DNA of 64,000 nt from Muricea muricata (GCA_963855995.1 OY979723.1:11856713-11920712), one strand, 5' to 3'. Counted from the stretch's first letter, positions 31,682 through 45,800 are shown. Numbers and translations: made by a program. Notes: generated by a model from the letters alone, not told the origin.

Positions 31682-34023
31682 CTCTTCTTCACTGACGAAA
31701 TTTCTCTTGACAGGAGTAATATGGCGTCGCAAACATTCTCGTACAAAGCATGCGTATGCATTCTACAAGATTGATGGAATATAAGTTGGAAGACAGAGCT
31801 GAGCTAAACAACGCAATTTGCGAAAGACGCAGCTCTCATTCTGATCCAGTCGAAGGCTTCTTAAACATACGACTAACTGTGGACTGAGGGATTAGCCTTC
31901 TCATAACCACAAAATCCACAAATTTAATTTATGATTTCAGAGGTAGGCAAAGGTGCTTGCTCCATTATTTTTAGCCCACTATGTTAACAACTATGTCTTA
32001 CACAATATCAACTAAATAAAGAACATGTCAAAAACTTAGACAAAACAAAAAATTCTACCTTTACATCAGGCATAATCAACGCATCTTTGTTTACCAACTT
32101 TTGCCGAGAGTAAGCCCTCAATGCTTCCCAAAGTGCTGCCGCACCATGTTGCCCTTCTGGAAGAGAAGTACTTACAGTGAACAGGGAAGTAATTTATTTC
32201 GCCACGTGGGCAAGGTGTGCACAATCCACGACTTACTTTTTCTTGCTACAGCAAGATCAAAAGTCTTCCTTGGGCTTTCCTTGACAGTTGGATTCAAATA
32301 ACCATCAGCTTCATCACCAAACAACCTCTCCAGCTGAATATGCAATGGCTGGTACTGCAATTCATGGAAATCTGCATCCTCCATTGTTGACTTTTCCAAG
32401 AATTCTGACAAGTCTTCTTCTGAAAAGACGTCCAACTTCATGGAATGCTCCGATCTTTTTTCTTCCTCTAATGTTTTTTTAGTTGCTTCTTCATTTGTAG
32501 GTTTTAGAATAGTCTTTGGCCTTAGTGGTTTTTGATCAGTTTGCTTCGATGGCTGCTTTGTTCGGTGTTGGACTGATGAAGAAAAAAAACGTAGGTTTAC
32601 AGCTGTTTTCAGTGAAAAAAGGGAAAAAAATCGTTGCAAGTTTATAATTCAAGTTGTCTACCCTTTTGTGGTGGCCTAGCTGTCAGCTTTTGTTTGGGGG
32701 TTCTTGCCTGAGAATTTTGCTTTTCCTGTTAAAACGGGAAGATAAACCTCTGTCAGAACTGGGTGTTTGGGGGGAGGGGATGTTCAGCTTTAAATATTGT
32801 TGGATAAGCAGGGTAGAGTAGGTTACCAGAGGTTGGGAAGAAGTTTTGTGGGTAAATATGAACACTCACTCTATTTTGGTGAAATTAAATATTAAGTTCA
32901 AGCTAACCCTTCTTTCTTGCTCATATTTTTCATGAATAAGTTCGTCTTGTTTCCTAATCATTTCATGTTGCAAAGCCACTCGATCTTTCAACATTTTTTG
33001 TTTCTTCTTGTGTTCATTTTCCTTTACAATGTTCCACATTTTCAATGTGTGAAGAGCTTTCTGTAATTTGAACACCAACATTAGAGAAAGTTAAACTAAA
33101 CCATAATTTTGGTCATAACTTGTACCATACATATAGATTTCATACTTGTTTTACAGGGGTGTGGTGGTGGGGGAAGATACCAGGGGTGCTAGCTATCACT
33201 ACTGCTTGCTTTTGCAGTGGGGGAGGGGGGTTGCCAAAAAAATTTAGGGGCTACCAAATGTCTTTGTGGGTCCACCCCTAAAAATTTATGTAAACAAAGC
33301 ATTTAAAAGTATCATACTGTTTAACTAACCTCCTCTCTCTCTTTTGAAGCCTTCTCCTCAGCTTCAAAATGACGCTTGTGAGCCATTGTTCTGATATGTT
33401 TAGGTTTCCTCTCTACTCCGTTAGAACTGTTCTTGACTTGTTCTAATTGCTCACTAGCCTCAACAATTGAAGCTGCTTTGTCAGATCTAGAATGTAACGA
33501 TTGCACGGAAAAATATGCACAAACTTGTGTAAACAGTGAAAAACAGTGATAACTGATAAGTAGATACTTAATACTTTTTAGTACATTGACAGATGTGATC
33601 CTGCATTTGTGGATTTATTTCATAACAACTTAACTCTTCCATTTATTCTTTATCAAAGCAACAAATTATAATGTAGATTGAAAACGTGGTTTTGTACTTA
33701 ACACAGTGTACAATGAGATCTTACCGAGTAGATCCATAACATTAACGAGCGTAAATTTATGCCAGTTTAGAGCAGAATTCTGCTTCTGCTATTAAAATAT
33801 ATTATGTTCGTGTACTAGTTACGCATCCTCTGTTCACCACAAAAAATATAATATTTGTTTTATGAAAGCCAAAGCAATACACGATTAAAGGATTAAAAAT
33901 TTAAAATCAAAATCGCATAAGTAATCAGACGTTTTTCACGTACCTCACAAAAACAACCGCTTTTTTCTCTCCATATTCCGGTAGGTAGTCGCACAACAAT
34001 GGCGGAAGAGTTGATGAATTCAT
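31682..34023 (-). CDS. Unidentified coiled-coil protein
   Basis: Seven exons are supported: 33944-34023, 33330-33486, 32908-33060, 32662-32725, 32237-32572, 32059-32156, 31682-31762. All junction phases agree. A further 3' exon below 31682 is required but was not located (the last exon ends GAAGAG|GTGAGC). The N-terminus MNSSTLPPLLCDYLPEYGEK is followed by an almost continuous basic/acidic helix (exons 2 and 3; for example HFEAEEKASKEREEKALHTL), a Lys/Gln-rich linker, an acidic segment (DVFSEEDLSEFLEKS) and a C-terminal folded-looking part (AALWEALRAYSRQKLVNKDA). I do not recognise the family. The general look is that of a cytoskeletal or centrosomal coiled-coil protein, which is inference. 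Confidence 0.7.
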
Positions 34024-34601
34024 TTTGTCGAAGGAACGCGAATTTTATAGGTTCAATTATCAAAATTGGAGCGCCTCAATAATCTGCCATATTGGATTTA
34101 TGTTCGAATGTTGTTATCATGGTAACCTAACAGCAGGTTGTATGAATCGATAAAACCACAGTAAAACCCGGTTGCTAAGTAATACGAGGGCCAGTGTATG
34201 CACAAAGTTGACTAATCAAAATTGTGTATTTTTTTAGCTACAAAAATAATGGTTAAAAGTAGGTAAAATTTAATAAAACGGGTTTGATAAAACTTGCCAA
34301 AATCAGCTTTTAGCATCCTTTTCATGCTAAACTTATGGCATTCTTTTTATTTTCAGTGCACCTGTGGCACATACAATACAAATATAAATAATGTCTAATA
34401 AATAAAATGAGTAGAATATTACATGCAAACACAGAATACGAAATAAACAGAAGGCTGTCTGAGTCAGGACCTTCGAAGTACTTGTGTCCTTCCGCATGTT
34501 GCATTGTGCAATGTTCGTTATGTAGGGTCTCGCCATTTAATTGCATTTTTTTGCAATAGGAATTTGTGTCATGTGAGGAATCATGGTCTACCTGATCTGC
34601 C

Positions 34602-37600
34602 TCAATATTTTCTGATGTAAGGTTTGATGTCATCTGGTGGTACCAGAGATTTCTCCAGAGGTGCTTCGGTGTCAAATGTGTTCATACCAGCAGCCGTACG
34701 GGTGCCAGGACGTCTTGAATTCCTTGCTGGTATCGGCAGCTCTGAGTGATGTGCTGGTAGCGGTTCTTTGAAGAAATATGGATGAAGTAATGCCTAAAAA
34801 ATTTTGGTTTGATTTAAGACTTCTCCTTTTTATCAATTTGTGATATGTTACCAACACTCTCAATTACACTCCTCAACTAACAAGATTTAAATGAAAAAAT
34901 ACAAGATTTTTTCTTACTTCAGCTGCAGGTATTCTGGATTTGGAAGGATAAACCAAGAACTTCTTTAATAGCTCCACAGCCTGAAATGCACAACTACATT
35001 AAAATATATATTTTAAGAAATCTTTAAAATACCACCTTTCTTAGTCTAGTGGTCTCAGAATTCAAGATATTTTCAGAATATATACATCTGGACTGACCTC
35101 AGGCGTAGCATCTGGTACAAGTTTCTCCAAAGGAATCGGTGGCATTTCAGGGAAAGTTATTTTGTTATAATCTGGAAGTTCTGTCATCCCCTGATAATTA
35201 GAAAAGAAAAGATCGACATAGGACAATTAATCCTTTAAACAATGATAAAAAGATATTGATTCTTGAAGAAAAAACATACTTACTGGCCAGCTTGCCTCAT
35301 CTGGTGTTCCTAACACCCTCAGCACACAACATAGCTGTTCAATGTCATTTTCACCCTGTAAAACAGACACCAGAATACGTATTACATGCATTGCCACTAT
35401 TTGCATAGTACTTATGTGGTTGAATGAGTTGTGCATGATCCCTAGGAAAGGATTTCTCAACTTCTGACTTTAATATTTGTAACATCAAAATCAAACTCAC
35501 TGGAAATAATGGTGAATTGTTCAAAAGTTCTCCAAATATACATCCAATTGCCCTGGCAAAAGAAACCCAACATTACTCATTATACACTAATAGTTTAAAA
35601 AACCCCAACGAGAGCCAGCAGAATATAAAATGATTTCACACACCATAAGTCAACACCTTCATCATATTTTCTTGCACCATATAGTAATTCAGGGGCACGG
35701 TACCACCTCAAGATTAGAAAGATGTAAATTAGTGAATACTACATCCATCTAACACTAATAGAAGGTGTTTCAAAGTAAACTACAATTTACCTTGTGGCAA
35801 CTTGATGGCTGTATAGACGGTCTTGTTCTGAAGAGAAAACCCGAGCAAGCCCAAAATCGGCAATTTTCAAATGACCAGTTGAACTTATAAGCAGATTGGC
35901 AGGCTTCAAATCCTAAAAATGTAGATATTTCCTGCAAGCATTCAGAAGCAAGCTGGAGTCAAGGATGGGGGGCGGTGCATACCTATAGACATTTGACACC
36001 CTTAAACCCCCTAGAAAAGTGCAAATAAATAATACCACCAGATAATAAAAGACTAAATAATATATAACACCCAAATTCAAATAGAATATATATATATATA
36101 TTTTAAAAAATTAATTGCTTCATCCCTACCTTAATTTTTGGTATATATACCCATCATAATTGTGGATTGATTTTGTAAAGTTAGACTTTAGAGAGATTAA
36201 AAATTGTCCTTGACCAGCCCCCCCTGCCCCCACAGATATATCCCCAACTGGAATCCTTTTACTCTTACCCTGTGAACTATGGAGTTTTCATGACAATATG
36301 CCACACCTTTAAGAAGCATTCCCATGTAGCTCTTGATCTGGGCCTGATAAAAGACGAAGAGTGGTGAACATTTTCTGAATACAATTGAAAACCTGACCAA
36401 TTATGAGGCCCAAATGCAACCACAGGCCAGCTGGGATGAACTGAACCTTTGATTCCACAAAATATTTTAAGGACTTTTACCTCAGTAAGAGGGCAGTCTG
36501 AATTTCTCAGAACTTCAGACACATCAGATAGCATGTATTCAAAGACAAGGACAAAACCAGCACCATCTGGGAATACATCAATAAGTTGGACAACCTAGTG
36601 TGGTGACAGAAACTGCTAATTACTTGCATTTTGAACAAAACAGTGCAAAGACAGACCTTCCACCTTAGAAATGAGTGAGATTCCCCTACTTGTCCCCCCT
36701 CCCAAATTTTTTTAAACTGAAATGTCATTTCCTGGATTTTTGCACTCTTCTCCAAAGGCTTTTTGGTTTTTAGTACCTTTTCAGTCTTACATGACGTTTC
36801 CACAGATATTAAAGTTCATGCAAGATTGTGGGATTTTGGAGAAGATTTTCTGTCAGCTGATTGGCTAAAAATGTCAGCAACTTACAAACTGATTTTCAAT
36901 TTCCTGAAGAGCCTTGATTTCCCTAAACAAATGCGGGAAATAATAAAAAATTCGGAAAACGATAGGAATTTTATCATAACTTCATATCTTATATCTGTTA
37001 ATCTGTATTATAATTTATTGAAAATATTTCAAGAGTTTTGATTGGTTAAGAGCCAAAGGTGAAATTGTCATATCCGCTTGCCCAAATTTGAGATATATTG
37101 CAAACAAATATACGACATTAATGATTATGAGTCATTTCATCATACATTGAAAAACAATGTAACACGATATGACCTCACACTAGTTTATGCGGATTTTGTC
37201 AATACCAGGAAAAAAGAAATGGCTTCCTCAAAGGAAAGATTCTCCGACCTTTTAATAAATAACAAAACAATAATTGAATTCGGTTCCCTGACAAACCTCT
37301 GCCTTAACAATTCCTCATATCCTGCCCGATCTCATTCAACATAAATTGTTTAATACCAGACCTGAGATTATCAGTTCATCACACTTTCATACTGTAGTTT
37401 CATACCTCAATGCTTGGTTTGGAATACCATCTTCTAATTTCCTAAGTGGAACTTTCTTTATTGCCACAACTTCTCCACTCTAAAATTATCAATTTCTAAC
37501 TTTAAATCTGACACATTTAATGTCTTCAAAAAGCAATCAAAAACTTAAGTTTGACAAGCTACCTGAATATGTTTTGCCTTAAATACAATACCATGAGCAC

Positions 37601-37637
37601 CTTCCCCAATTCGTCCAAGTATTTTATACTGTTCCAT
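34602..37637 (-). CDS. CDK20: CDK20 (CCRK), cyclin-dependent kinase 20
   Basis: Twelve exons (gene order): 37563-37637, 37406-37479, 36886-36922, 36481-36594, 36269-36343, 35791-35912, 35644-35706, 35501-35552, 35284-35355, 35098-35190, 34918-34980, 34602-34793. They total 343 residues (human 346), with all phases consistent. Motifs: [16 protein letters not shown] (glycine loop), VVAIKK (catalytic Lys), [12 protein letters not shown] (C-helix), [36 protein letters not shown] (T-loop), EGVDLWAIGC. The C-terminus ends with a family-specific [19 protein letters not shown]20 phosphorylates the T-loop of MAK/ICK kinases and regulates cilium assembly, Hedgehog output and cell-cycle entry. The long ORF reading past the true stop in exon 12 is in another frame. 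Confidence 0.96.
36923..37405. other. CDK20 intron 2
   Basis: Contains open stretches on the plus strand (36923-37041, 37078-37344) without recognisable domains or splice support. Treated as non-coding intron. Confidence 0.5.
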
Positions 37638-39104
37638 TTCAATTGGAAGCAAAATACACAGGTTTTTGGCAGGTTAGTAAACTTTTTTCACTCCGTTTGA
37701 CCGCCATTTTGGTTGCTAAAAACAACAAAAACGGGGACAAGTGGCTTGGGAATGATCGAAACTGATTGGCTAAAGGCGAAATACTATAATCTGATTGGTC
37801 GATATCTTGATTAAGAAGCGAAGCGCTGTTTGTGCAGTCCTTTCTTCGTTCTGGAGGTAGAGGAGTAATGTGCAGTTGTTCGTTTGTGCTGTGCTCGTTG
37901 CCGTGTGTTCTTTGTCCATTTTTATGTTTTGTATGCGCCCTATATTCTCTGGATGCCTTTAGCAATCATGAGGAACGAGCTCAGCGAAGAATACAACAGA
38001 TATATAATTTGTATTCGATGTGCTTTTAAGTTTTCAATCTGAGTTGCTGCTTCAGAGAGTAAAATGGCGTCACGTGTTCGTGCTTTGAATGTTTTCCTCT
38101 TTCTATTTGTTGCCATGTTTCCCTGTCTTTGTGTAACGTATGGTGTGTTCTGTATCCGTGTTGTTTGTAGTTATTCCTTGGTATCATTGTTGTGTCTCTT
38201 GAAATGTGTTTGTCTCGTGTGGAATGTGTCTGTCACTGTCAATAGTAATTCGCTGATGATGTGAATAAGGCGAATATGATCCTACTGTGAAATCACTTAC
38301 ACTTGAACTGAAGCGAAAACAATTGACAGCTGGGGGCTAAATATTCAAGGCTAAGTTAGTACCACTGGTTAGTGCTGGTGATCCTGGGTTAAATTTCTAA
38401 CCCACTGTTGTGGTGTACACATTTCTAGACATAAAAAACCTCAGAAACCCAAACTATTATTGATGCAAACAAATAAGACTTTTGCACAAGCATTTCCAAG
38501 CTTTATACAAGCTGCTGGGAAATTTTTTGTGAGTTTTACACAACTTGGGATGAAGGCTGGGCTACCAAGCTTTGAACAACGGATGTCTGAGGTCACCCTG
38601 ACATTGTCAGGCGTTAGATCCAGCTGACAGTGTCGGGGGTTTTCCCATGACCTGGTTGATCATTATTACTAGTTAAATATCATGCTGCACAAAATTAAAA
38701 AGCACTTTAGAAACTACTGTAAAAGAAAATATACTTGAGTGAGGGCTATTACTCCAGATATATGCCCACTTGCCCAGAGTTTTCTGATTTACAAAGCATG
38801 TTGGAAATATAAAGTGCCTCAATATTTAATAGAAAATAATTGCTAATACATTGTGAGGATTTTGCAAACCATGGGGAAATTTCCTGGGAAATTCATTTGC
38901 ATTACTCCAAGGTTGCCCATACACACAACTTTGCAATGGCTTCTATGCATATAACATTTTTTTAAAAATTAAAAATCTTTAAACAATTCAATCAAGTGCA
39001 ATTCTAAAAAATACTTTAATATGTGTATTAGAAAGTGTGATAAATTATTAAACCAGTGAGCTGACTGATATTCCTCCTCCACACATACATATATGTGTAT
39101 GTTT
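37638..39104. other. Intergenic between CDK20 and SLC35A2
   Basis: Includes the CDK20 promoter on its left. A plus-strand ATG at 38064 opens a signal-peptide-like hydrophobic stretch, but no downstream exon was found. The remainder is AT-rich and without recognisable features. Confidence 0.4.
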
Positions 39105-39280
39105 TAAACAACTTGCAGCAAGTTTGTCGATATCAAGTTTTGACAATTAACTTGCAACAAGTCTGTTGACAACTTGCAACAGACCTGTTGTCATCAAGCT
39201 GTTGATATCAGCTTGTTTAATTAATTAACAGGTTGTTGCAAAATGTTCACAGACGTGTTGCAACTTGCATGTTTTTGTAC
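39105..39280. repeat. Cluster of CAACTTGCAACAAGTCTGTT palindromic words
   Basis: Words such as ACTTGCAGCAAGTTTGT, AACTTGCAACAAGTCTGTTG, ACAACTTGCAACAGACCTGT and ACAGGTTGTTGCA follow one another in both orientations with short variable spacers. The same vocabulary recurs at 47530-47790 and 60715-61040. Adjacent to the SLC35A2 stop codon. Confidence 0.75.
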
Positions 39281-39283
39281 ATA

Positions 39284-42200
39284 TTAGACCTTTGATGAAC
39301 TAGGTACTTTGGGTGATGTCATTCCAGAAGTGCCATACAGATAAACAGCAGAAATAACTAAACCTGCACCAAAAATAAACTGTAAATTCAGTTGGAAACT
39401 GAAGAAAAACACTGAAACAAAACAAGACAAGATAATCGCAAGAGATGTGGCAAATCCCTTCAAAATATTGTCTGCATATTTGACAACGACAGCAACAAGA
39501 AGTCCTCCAAATGCTTGGTTATAAACAACCAACCAGACCAATGTGGTGTAACCAGTGAAAAAGCCACTTTCCTGGATCTTCTCGCCATCTTTGATCCACA
39601 TTCCGATTAAGCCGATCACAATACCATACATTCCCAGTTGAACATTTCTTAACCACACCGAGGCCTTGCTGCCTTTTAATATTTTCTCAAAATATACACC
39701 TATAGCAAAGCAAGAACACACAACTAAGCAGGGAGTGGATTAGCTGGCCAGAGTGGATTAGCTGGCCGGAGTGGATTAGTGTGCAAGTGCTTCCAGGTAA
39801 AAATGCCCCCAAGCCCAATAATGTCATCGAAGCAATTCAATCCTAATGTTATCGAACTACCAGTACTTTGACCATGATATGTTAAATTATATCAATTTCT
39901 CTATTGCCAATACATTAAACTTGCTGTATCTTCTCTAACAGCTATCAGCATTTCCAGGTCCACCGATCTTTACAACTGATCTTTGGTTCACAATTAATGA
40001 GAGTCACATAAAAACCATACTAAATAGAACCAACCTGCAAATCCAGAACATAGCGTTGAAGCAATAACAGCCAGGAGTCCAAGCATTGGATATTGTTGTC
40101 TAATAGGACCCAGTGTCGTCGTGTCTGTTGGTTTGGAGTGTACTTTACCATGCTGTAACTGTACTATGGCAACACCAACAAACAACATCACTAACGCAAA
40201 CCACTGCCCTCGTTGAAGAGTCTTGTTTAACATCACAACAGAGAATAGTGCAGTTGTGAGAATTTTTAATTGATAAGTAACCTAAAAATACAAGAAATAT
40301 GTGTGCTATGTGTTGTTACGCACAATTGACAATAAATTGCTGCTTGGGCATTTTTACTACTAGACTATACAATGAAATTTTAACCAAAACAGATATCAGA
40401 TAAAGCTACTTCAGTCAATGTTCCATGTTGACAACAATTCTGCCATCTTAGGCTTTCTAGTCAACTCTCAAATACTTGACTTACCTGAAAAGTTGCAGCA
40501 TCGAGATTCGAAATAGCTATATATTGAAGATTATTCTGAACTGTATAAATTAGAGCTGGAACGCTCAGTTTTAATGTATCCATGGCATTCCCAATTATGG
40601 ACTGATACAAAAATGTTGCCCAGTTCACGACATTGCCTTTATGCTCCACTAGAAGAATTAGCAATGAAGTGACCAACTTGAGTAGTTCCGCCATGACAAC
40701 AGCCGTAGTCGCAAAGTAAAGCGGCCCTTCGATCGTCCGTGTGTATCGAATCATTAAAATGAGTGAAGCATTTTGAACAGTGAGGACAATCAAACTCATT
40801 GACTTCATATTAAAGATCCCAATGGAGCCTGAAAATGCAAACAGCATGCTCAAGATTCTTCTGCTGGTGTCCATGAGAAACAAATACCCCCCCCCCGCCT
40901 TCAGAGGAAATTAAAACACGCACCCTCCCAGAGGTTTGACTTGACTTATTCTGCTTACAGGTAGACTAATTTCTGGGCAAACAAATTACAATCACTGAAT
41001 GGAAAATGGGCTTTAATAACAGAAGTTTGTGTAGATAACTGTGTATACACTTGTGTGCATGCTGAAGAACTGTTCTTTAAATTTACAAACACTTTGTTTA
41101 ATAAATCTCTCCTTACATCTAAATTAAGTAGTTCTTGAGGGAGAGAGGGGGGGTCCCATATTTGAGGGAGAGAGGGGGGGGGCAAAATTTTGATGTTTTG
41201 ATTGGATTATCTGCCACAGGGCCTGTTTATATGATCTCACCTAGCCAGAATGGGATATATTTATCTCACTTAGACGAGAAGCTCACCTGGGCAGGATGGC
41301 ATGTTTATATGGACGAAAACATTGCCGGGATGAAGTCATTTAAGTGCTTGACGTCATATGTTTTTGAGTGTTTATATGGGAATTTTTCGTCCCATCCTCC
41401 ACCTAGGTGGGATGGAAGTGGGACCATGTAAACACTCGATAGAATTTACATTACTGGTGTGATCTTGGCAACTGTCCCATCCCGTCTAGCCGGGATCATA
41501 TAAACAGGCCCTCAAGAGGTTATGCATTCTTGTGGGTTGTTTATTTCTTTGTATGTGTTTGTCTGGCAAGAATGAAATATGTGAAATTATGCGCATTAAT
41601 GTTCCAGTGTAGGTAGCGCAGTTGATAGTACAAGAAAGGTATAACCTCTTTTATTACAGTGTCTAAAACAATTTCATGATCAACTGAGGTGAAAATCAAG
41701 AATTTCACTGCATCTTTTCAGGTAGAAAAAGAACCTGTACCTTTCATGTACCATCATGATACCATAAACTGGTGATCTATACGCTTCTGAATTTCTGTTG
41801 CAACAAACTATAATGCATTTTAGCCATCCTAATTAATGTCTACTAGAAAAAGTCAGACCAGTATCAAATTCCCAGGTCTGTCATTTCTTTGGAATTAAAA
41901 AAAAAATGATCCAGACATGATTATAATCAACTGGTAATATTTTATCAAAACACAATCTTCCATCTTGAACATGTTAAAAATATGTTGCAGCTACTAAATA
42001 TACAATTGCACTCAGAAAATGCTAAATAATTGTAACATTTTGTATTACATTCCTAACTCGATGTCACCTCCCTTAGCAACCCAGACAAGTTTGCTTTCTT
42101 TGGAACAAGGGACACTTTGTTGCACTTTAAACATACAATAATTTTTTTTGACATTCTATAGCTCTATAGCACTTCCTACCATCTAATGCAATCTTATCTT

Positions 42201-42511
42201 ATTGTATAGACTTTCTCAAGATCTACTGACTTTTTCAAAATAGAAGTCAAAGAAACGCTGCAAATTACTTTGCCATTCCGAACTCAGCAATAGCCGGAAT
42301 TCAGCTCAGATTTCAAATTCTCCATTTCATTGTCTGACCTTAAAAACGAGTAAAATGACTTACCAGATGTCTTGCTGTTACTCGAATCGAGAGTTGGCCT
42401 TTTAAGCTCCATTTTGAGCGATTTATCGGCCGATATATCATTAGTAACGCTGGAAAACCCCCTTTGTCTTAGGAGCAAATTATTATTCATTTGCCCCGTT
42501 GGCAGTGCCAT
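39284..42511 (-). CDS. SLC35A2: SLC35A2, Golgi UDP-galactose transporter
   Basis: Four exons: 42364-42511, 40485-40828, 40035-40281, 39284-39699, giving 384 residues with consistent phases. A polar N-terminal tail of about 50 residues is followed by roughly ten transmembrane helices of the nucleotide-sugar transporter family. Diagnostic stretches: [100 protein letters not shown]. The [10 protein letters not shown] and LGAGLVI-type signatures favour SLC35A2 over the GlcNAc transporter SLC35A3. It imports UDP-galactose (and usually UDP-GalNAc) into the Golgi in exchange for UMP. The start codon is 315 bases from that of URB2. Intron 1 carries a 293-bp MITE. Confidence 0.9.
41219..41511 (+). repeat. 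MITE with GGGCCTGTTTATATGATC ends, 293 bp
   Basis: The left end GGGCCTGTTTATATGATC is mirrored at the right end by GATCATATAAACAGGCCC. Subterminal CTAGCC/GGGAT words are also inverted. It lies in SLC35A2 intron 1. No unambiguous target duplication was seen; superfamily not assigned. Confidence 0.8.
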
Positions 42512-42826
42512 TTTTGCATCCGCTGGACGAAATTGCGCATATCTGAGTCCGCATAACTAACATTGTTTATGTTTGTAAAATAAAAATAGTAAACATATTT
42601 GTACCATTGTGTGAATAGAAAATAGGAATATAAAAATTCGTGCGAAAAATAATGTACCAAAAGAAAAATAATCATATGGAATTTTTGTTTTTCAACTCAA
42701 CCACTCGTGCCATGTGGAGGATTTGCGTGCTTGCACGCGCGTGTACTAAAATCCGAAACACGTGTACTAAAATCCAAGATGGCGTCTTAAAAGGCACGTG
42801 TTAGAAAATACGCTGTTGTTTATGCA
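42512..42826. promoter_or_regulatory. Bidirectional promoter of SLC35A2 and URB2
   Basis: A 315-base gap between divergent start codons. It contains two near-identical words GTGTACTAAAATCC (around 42742 and 42763) and CACGTG-like E-box sequences (ACACGTGTACT, GCACGTGTTAG) close to the URB2 start. E-boxes are frequent in ribosome-biogenesis promoters; regulation here is inference. Confidence 0.5.
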
Positions 42827-45800
42827 ATGGATGGGTTAGCTAGCTCGTTTTCAAAGCTTCGAAATTGTGGCATTCCTTTGGGAGAACGTATCGAAGTTTG
42901 TCGCCAAATTTTGGGCTATAATGAACGCTATTTACCGAATAAAAATCAGTTTTTATTCGATTGGTTATGTCAAGAGTTGAGCAGGAATTTGCCTCGGCAA
43001 AATGGCGACGGTTTAAAAGCCGACGAGCAAGAAACTGAACTTTGGAAATTACTTTGCGAAGTCTTAAATGATTCGGCAGGCGAACAACTTGTCTTACCTC
43101 AAAAATTTTTGCCGTTCCTACAGAAAGAATTAGATAAAATTAGAAAATTTCAAGCACAACACTGTTCTGAAAATGAAGATCCTCACAAGTCGAGTCAGGA
43201 TCGAGTATTATATGCCTTGTTGTGTTGCCAAGCGATTTCAAAGAATCCCGACATGTCGTTGATAGTCTTCAACAAGTTAGAGAATCTGGAAAAATATCTT
43301 AAAGTGGTTTTGGCTTGCTTTTTGACCGTATTGTTGCATAAAGGTTTGCATTCTGCCAAAATCGTTGAAGAGCTGTTCAGTCTCGTGGTTACGGTGCTAA
43401 GTCAATACAGTACCGCACAGCAACAACACGTCGCCCACCACAGAGTGTTCACCAACCTGTGCAAAAATTTGCTGGTGCCTTTGTTACTGGTCAAAAATGT
43501 CTTGAAGGATGAAAACCTTTCTCAAAGTCTAAACGTTAACCGTGATGAAATAAATTCTACAATAGACGCTGTCGTCACGTCTGGGCTATTCCACAAAGAT
43601 CTTGTTTCAAATTATACCTCAACTTCCATCCCTAAACAGGAAGCAGAACCAAGCCCAAAGAAACCGAAACGAGCAAATGCGTACAAACAGTTGTTCGAGA
43701 CCTTAGAAAGTTTTGCAAAGGGCCATTTAGATGAAGATGACGTTGGAGGAGTTTCGGTCGGTTCAGATTTGGTATGTCAGACATTGTCTACGAGTTTACC
43801 GTTTCTCCTAGAGAATTTCCTAAAGGCCGCTGAAGAAGGTAAAATGTTGAACAAAGCAACACAATTCAGTTTTTTCATTGAACTTTCAAATATAACAGCT
43901 TCAAGTACTTTGGGACTTGGAGAAATGCTAAACAAGAAAAGAGTTGATATTTTGGCTGAGATGCTGAATAAGGTTGTCGATTATGATGTTTACCAGATTG
44001 CAGAAGACAATACCGACGATAATAAACCGATATTCAAGTGGTTTCTGTCTCTGATGGATGAACTTCTTCGCGAGTCTCCCGATGCTGCCAAACTTCAATG
44101 CCTTAACATTATCCTCAAGCTTAATCATAAAATTATTGAAAATTCTCTCGAGGCTGTCTTAGAAAAATGTTTTGTGAAGTCAGACGAAGAAACGATAAAA
44201 AGCGGCGAAGCAAAGATTGGGTTGTTATGTGATATGGTGGAAACGTACAACAAGCTAAACCAGTCGGAAAATCTTGTGGAACGTTTACTAAAGGTTTTCA
44301 AGAAGTTGGGAAGTGAACTTAGAGCTATTCCAGTAGAAGTGTTGGCAAAACTGTCCAAGTCGTTTGAGAATTCTCCTTTTACCCAAACCTTGCGTGTAGC
44401 ACAAATTTTCCTCAGTGAAATGAAAGAAACAATTCAATCAATGCAAGACGGAGAAACGGACTTGGCTACAGAAGGAATCGCCATTCTTTTTGTACATTTT
44501 TTGCTCAACTCTTCTTACAATGCAGTCGATCAACATGGCGTTGATGAAAAGAAAGCGACCAGCCTTGACCAACTTGTTCGAGAAATCAAAGATGCTATTA
44601 TCATTCCACTTGTCAAAGCGTTTCCAGGAAAAACTGCCCGAAAAGAAGTTGGTTTCGTCTCTTTATATCTTAGTTACGGCTTAAATAGTTTAATTCGGTT
44701 TCTACACGAACACAACTTGATTCCAACATCGGAGGATTATTATGTACACGTGAGCTGGGATCCGAAACTGGAAGCTTATATTCCTGACGAATCTTGGCGA
44801 GATTTGCCTATCTTGGAGGTTAAGGACAGGCGTCTGAGGTTCTGTATGGGACTGCTTGTTGTACAAAGACTGCGATGTTTTCTCCTCAAGGAAAATTTTG
44901 ATCAGAACGAATTTGATCAGATGATTAATTTCGTGTACTGCTTGGAAGATCCTGAAACAGTTCCAGAAATCGCGTCCGTTTCTTGGAATTCTGATCCTAG
45001 TTGTGTGGATAGCTTGAACTATCCTGTTGCACATTGGAATCTGGTTACCCAGCATGCTCCATTGCTGATCCCTTATTGTAGTGACGACCAGCTGCAGAAC
45101 TTTGCCAAGTTCATGATTGGAACACTTGTCCTTCATGGAAAAGAAAACACTGCAGATCATTTGGTATCACTCTGTGATGTTTCCGAGAATGTTCTGAAAG
45201 GTGGTGAACTGCTTTGTTTATTTTCAGTACAAGAAGCTATTGTGAAACAACTTTGGAAATGCCTCGGTGAATGCATGAGCAAGGTGGTTGGTGAGGAGTT
45301 GTCCGAAGCTTTTCTGTGGAAAGCAGTGGAAGGAGAAGGTGCCCAAATGGAAGATGTTCACGGACCTGATGGAGTTAATCTTCAGTGTATGGTAGATACG
45401 AACACGGCCGTTACAATTGCGCAAGCGATTGCCAAGGTTATCCACGATGAGGATGCAAGGAAATGGTCAAAGAAGAAAGCTGGCGGGGACTTGCGCATGG
45501 TGGCGGATCTTTTAAAAGTCCTACAACGTCTACCATGTCATCAGTTTACACAACGTAGTCAAGCTCGTTGCATTCTTGGTTCCCTGGCTTGCGATGTTCT
45601 CGTGGGAAAAGTTGCTCCCAGCGACAAAACTGGTCCACATGCAGAACGGTTGGTGGTACAGTTATGTTGTCGTGAAATCGTTTCAAATCTTTTGCAAGGT
45701 TTTCTTCAACGCCGAGAATTTTCCGCATGGCGAGTGGTTGAGGTGGCATCCCTTCTGCGTTGGCTTTATTGCACTATTCCCGTACAAACTGCTGCAGAAA

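Noticed and set aside
31748-31960. Possible C-terminal exon (MRRLIPQSTVSRMFKK) of the coiled-coil gene
   Set aside because: An in-frame stop precedes it with no acceptor between, so it cannot be joined.
36763-37344. Two plus-strand ORFs in CDK20 intron 2
   Set aside because: No recognisable family, no splice sites, antisense to a well-defined intron.
38064-38264. Signal-peptide-like ORF (MASRVRALNVFLFLFVAMFP)
   Set aside because: The hydrophobic start is suggestive, but the frame is otherwise repetitive in Val/Cys/Leu and I found no second exon. Hydrophobic open frames of this kind arise easily in T-rich sequence.
41135-41431. 98-codon plus-strand ORF
   Set aside because: Overlaps the MITE at 41219-41511 and a poly-G tract.
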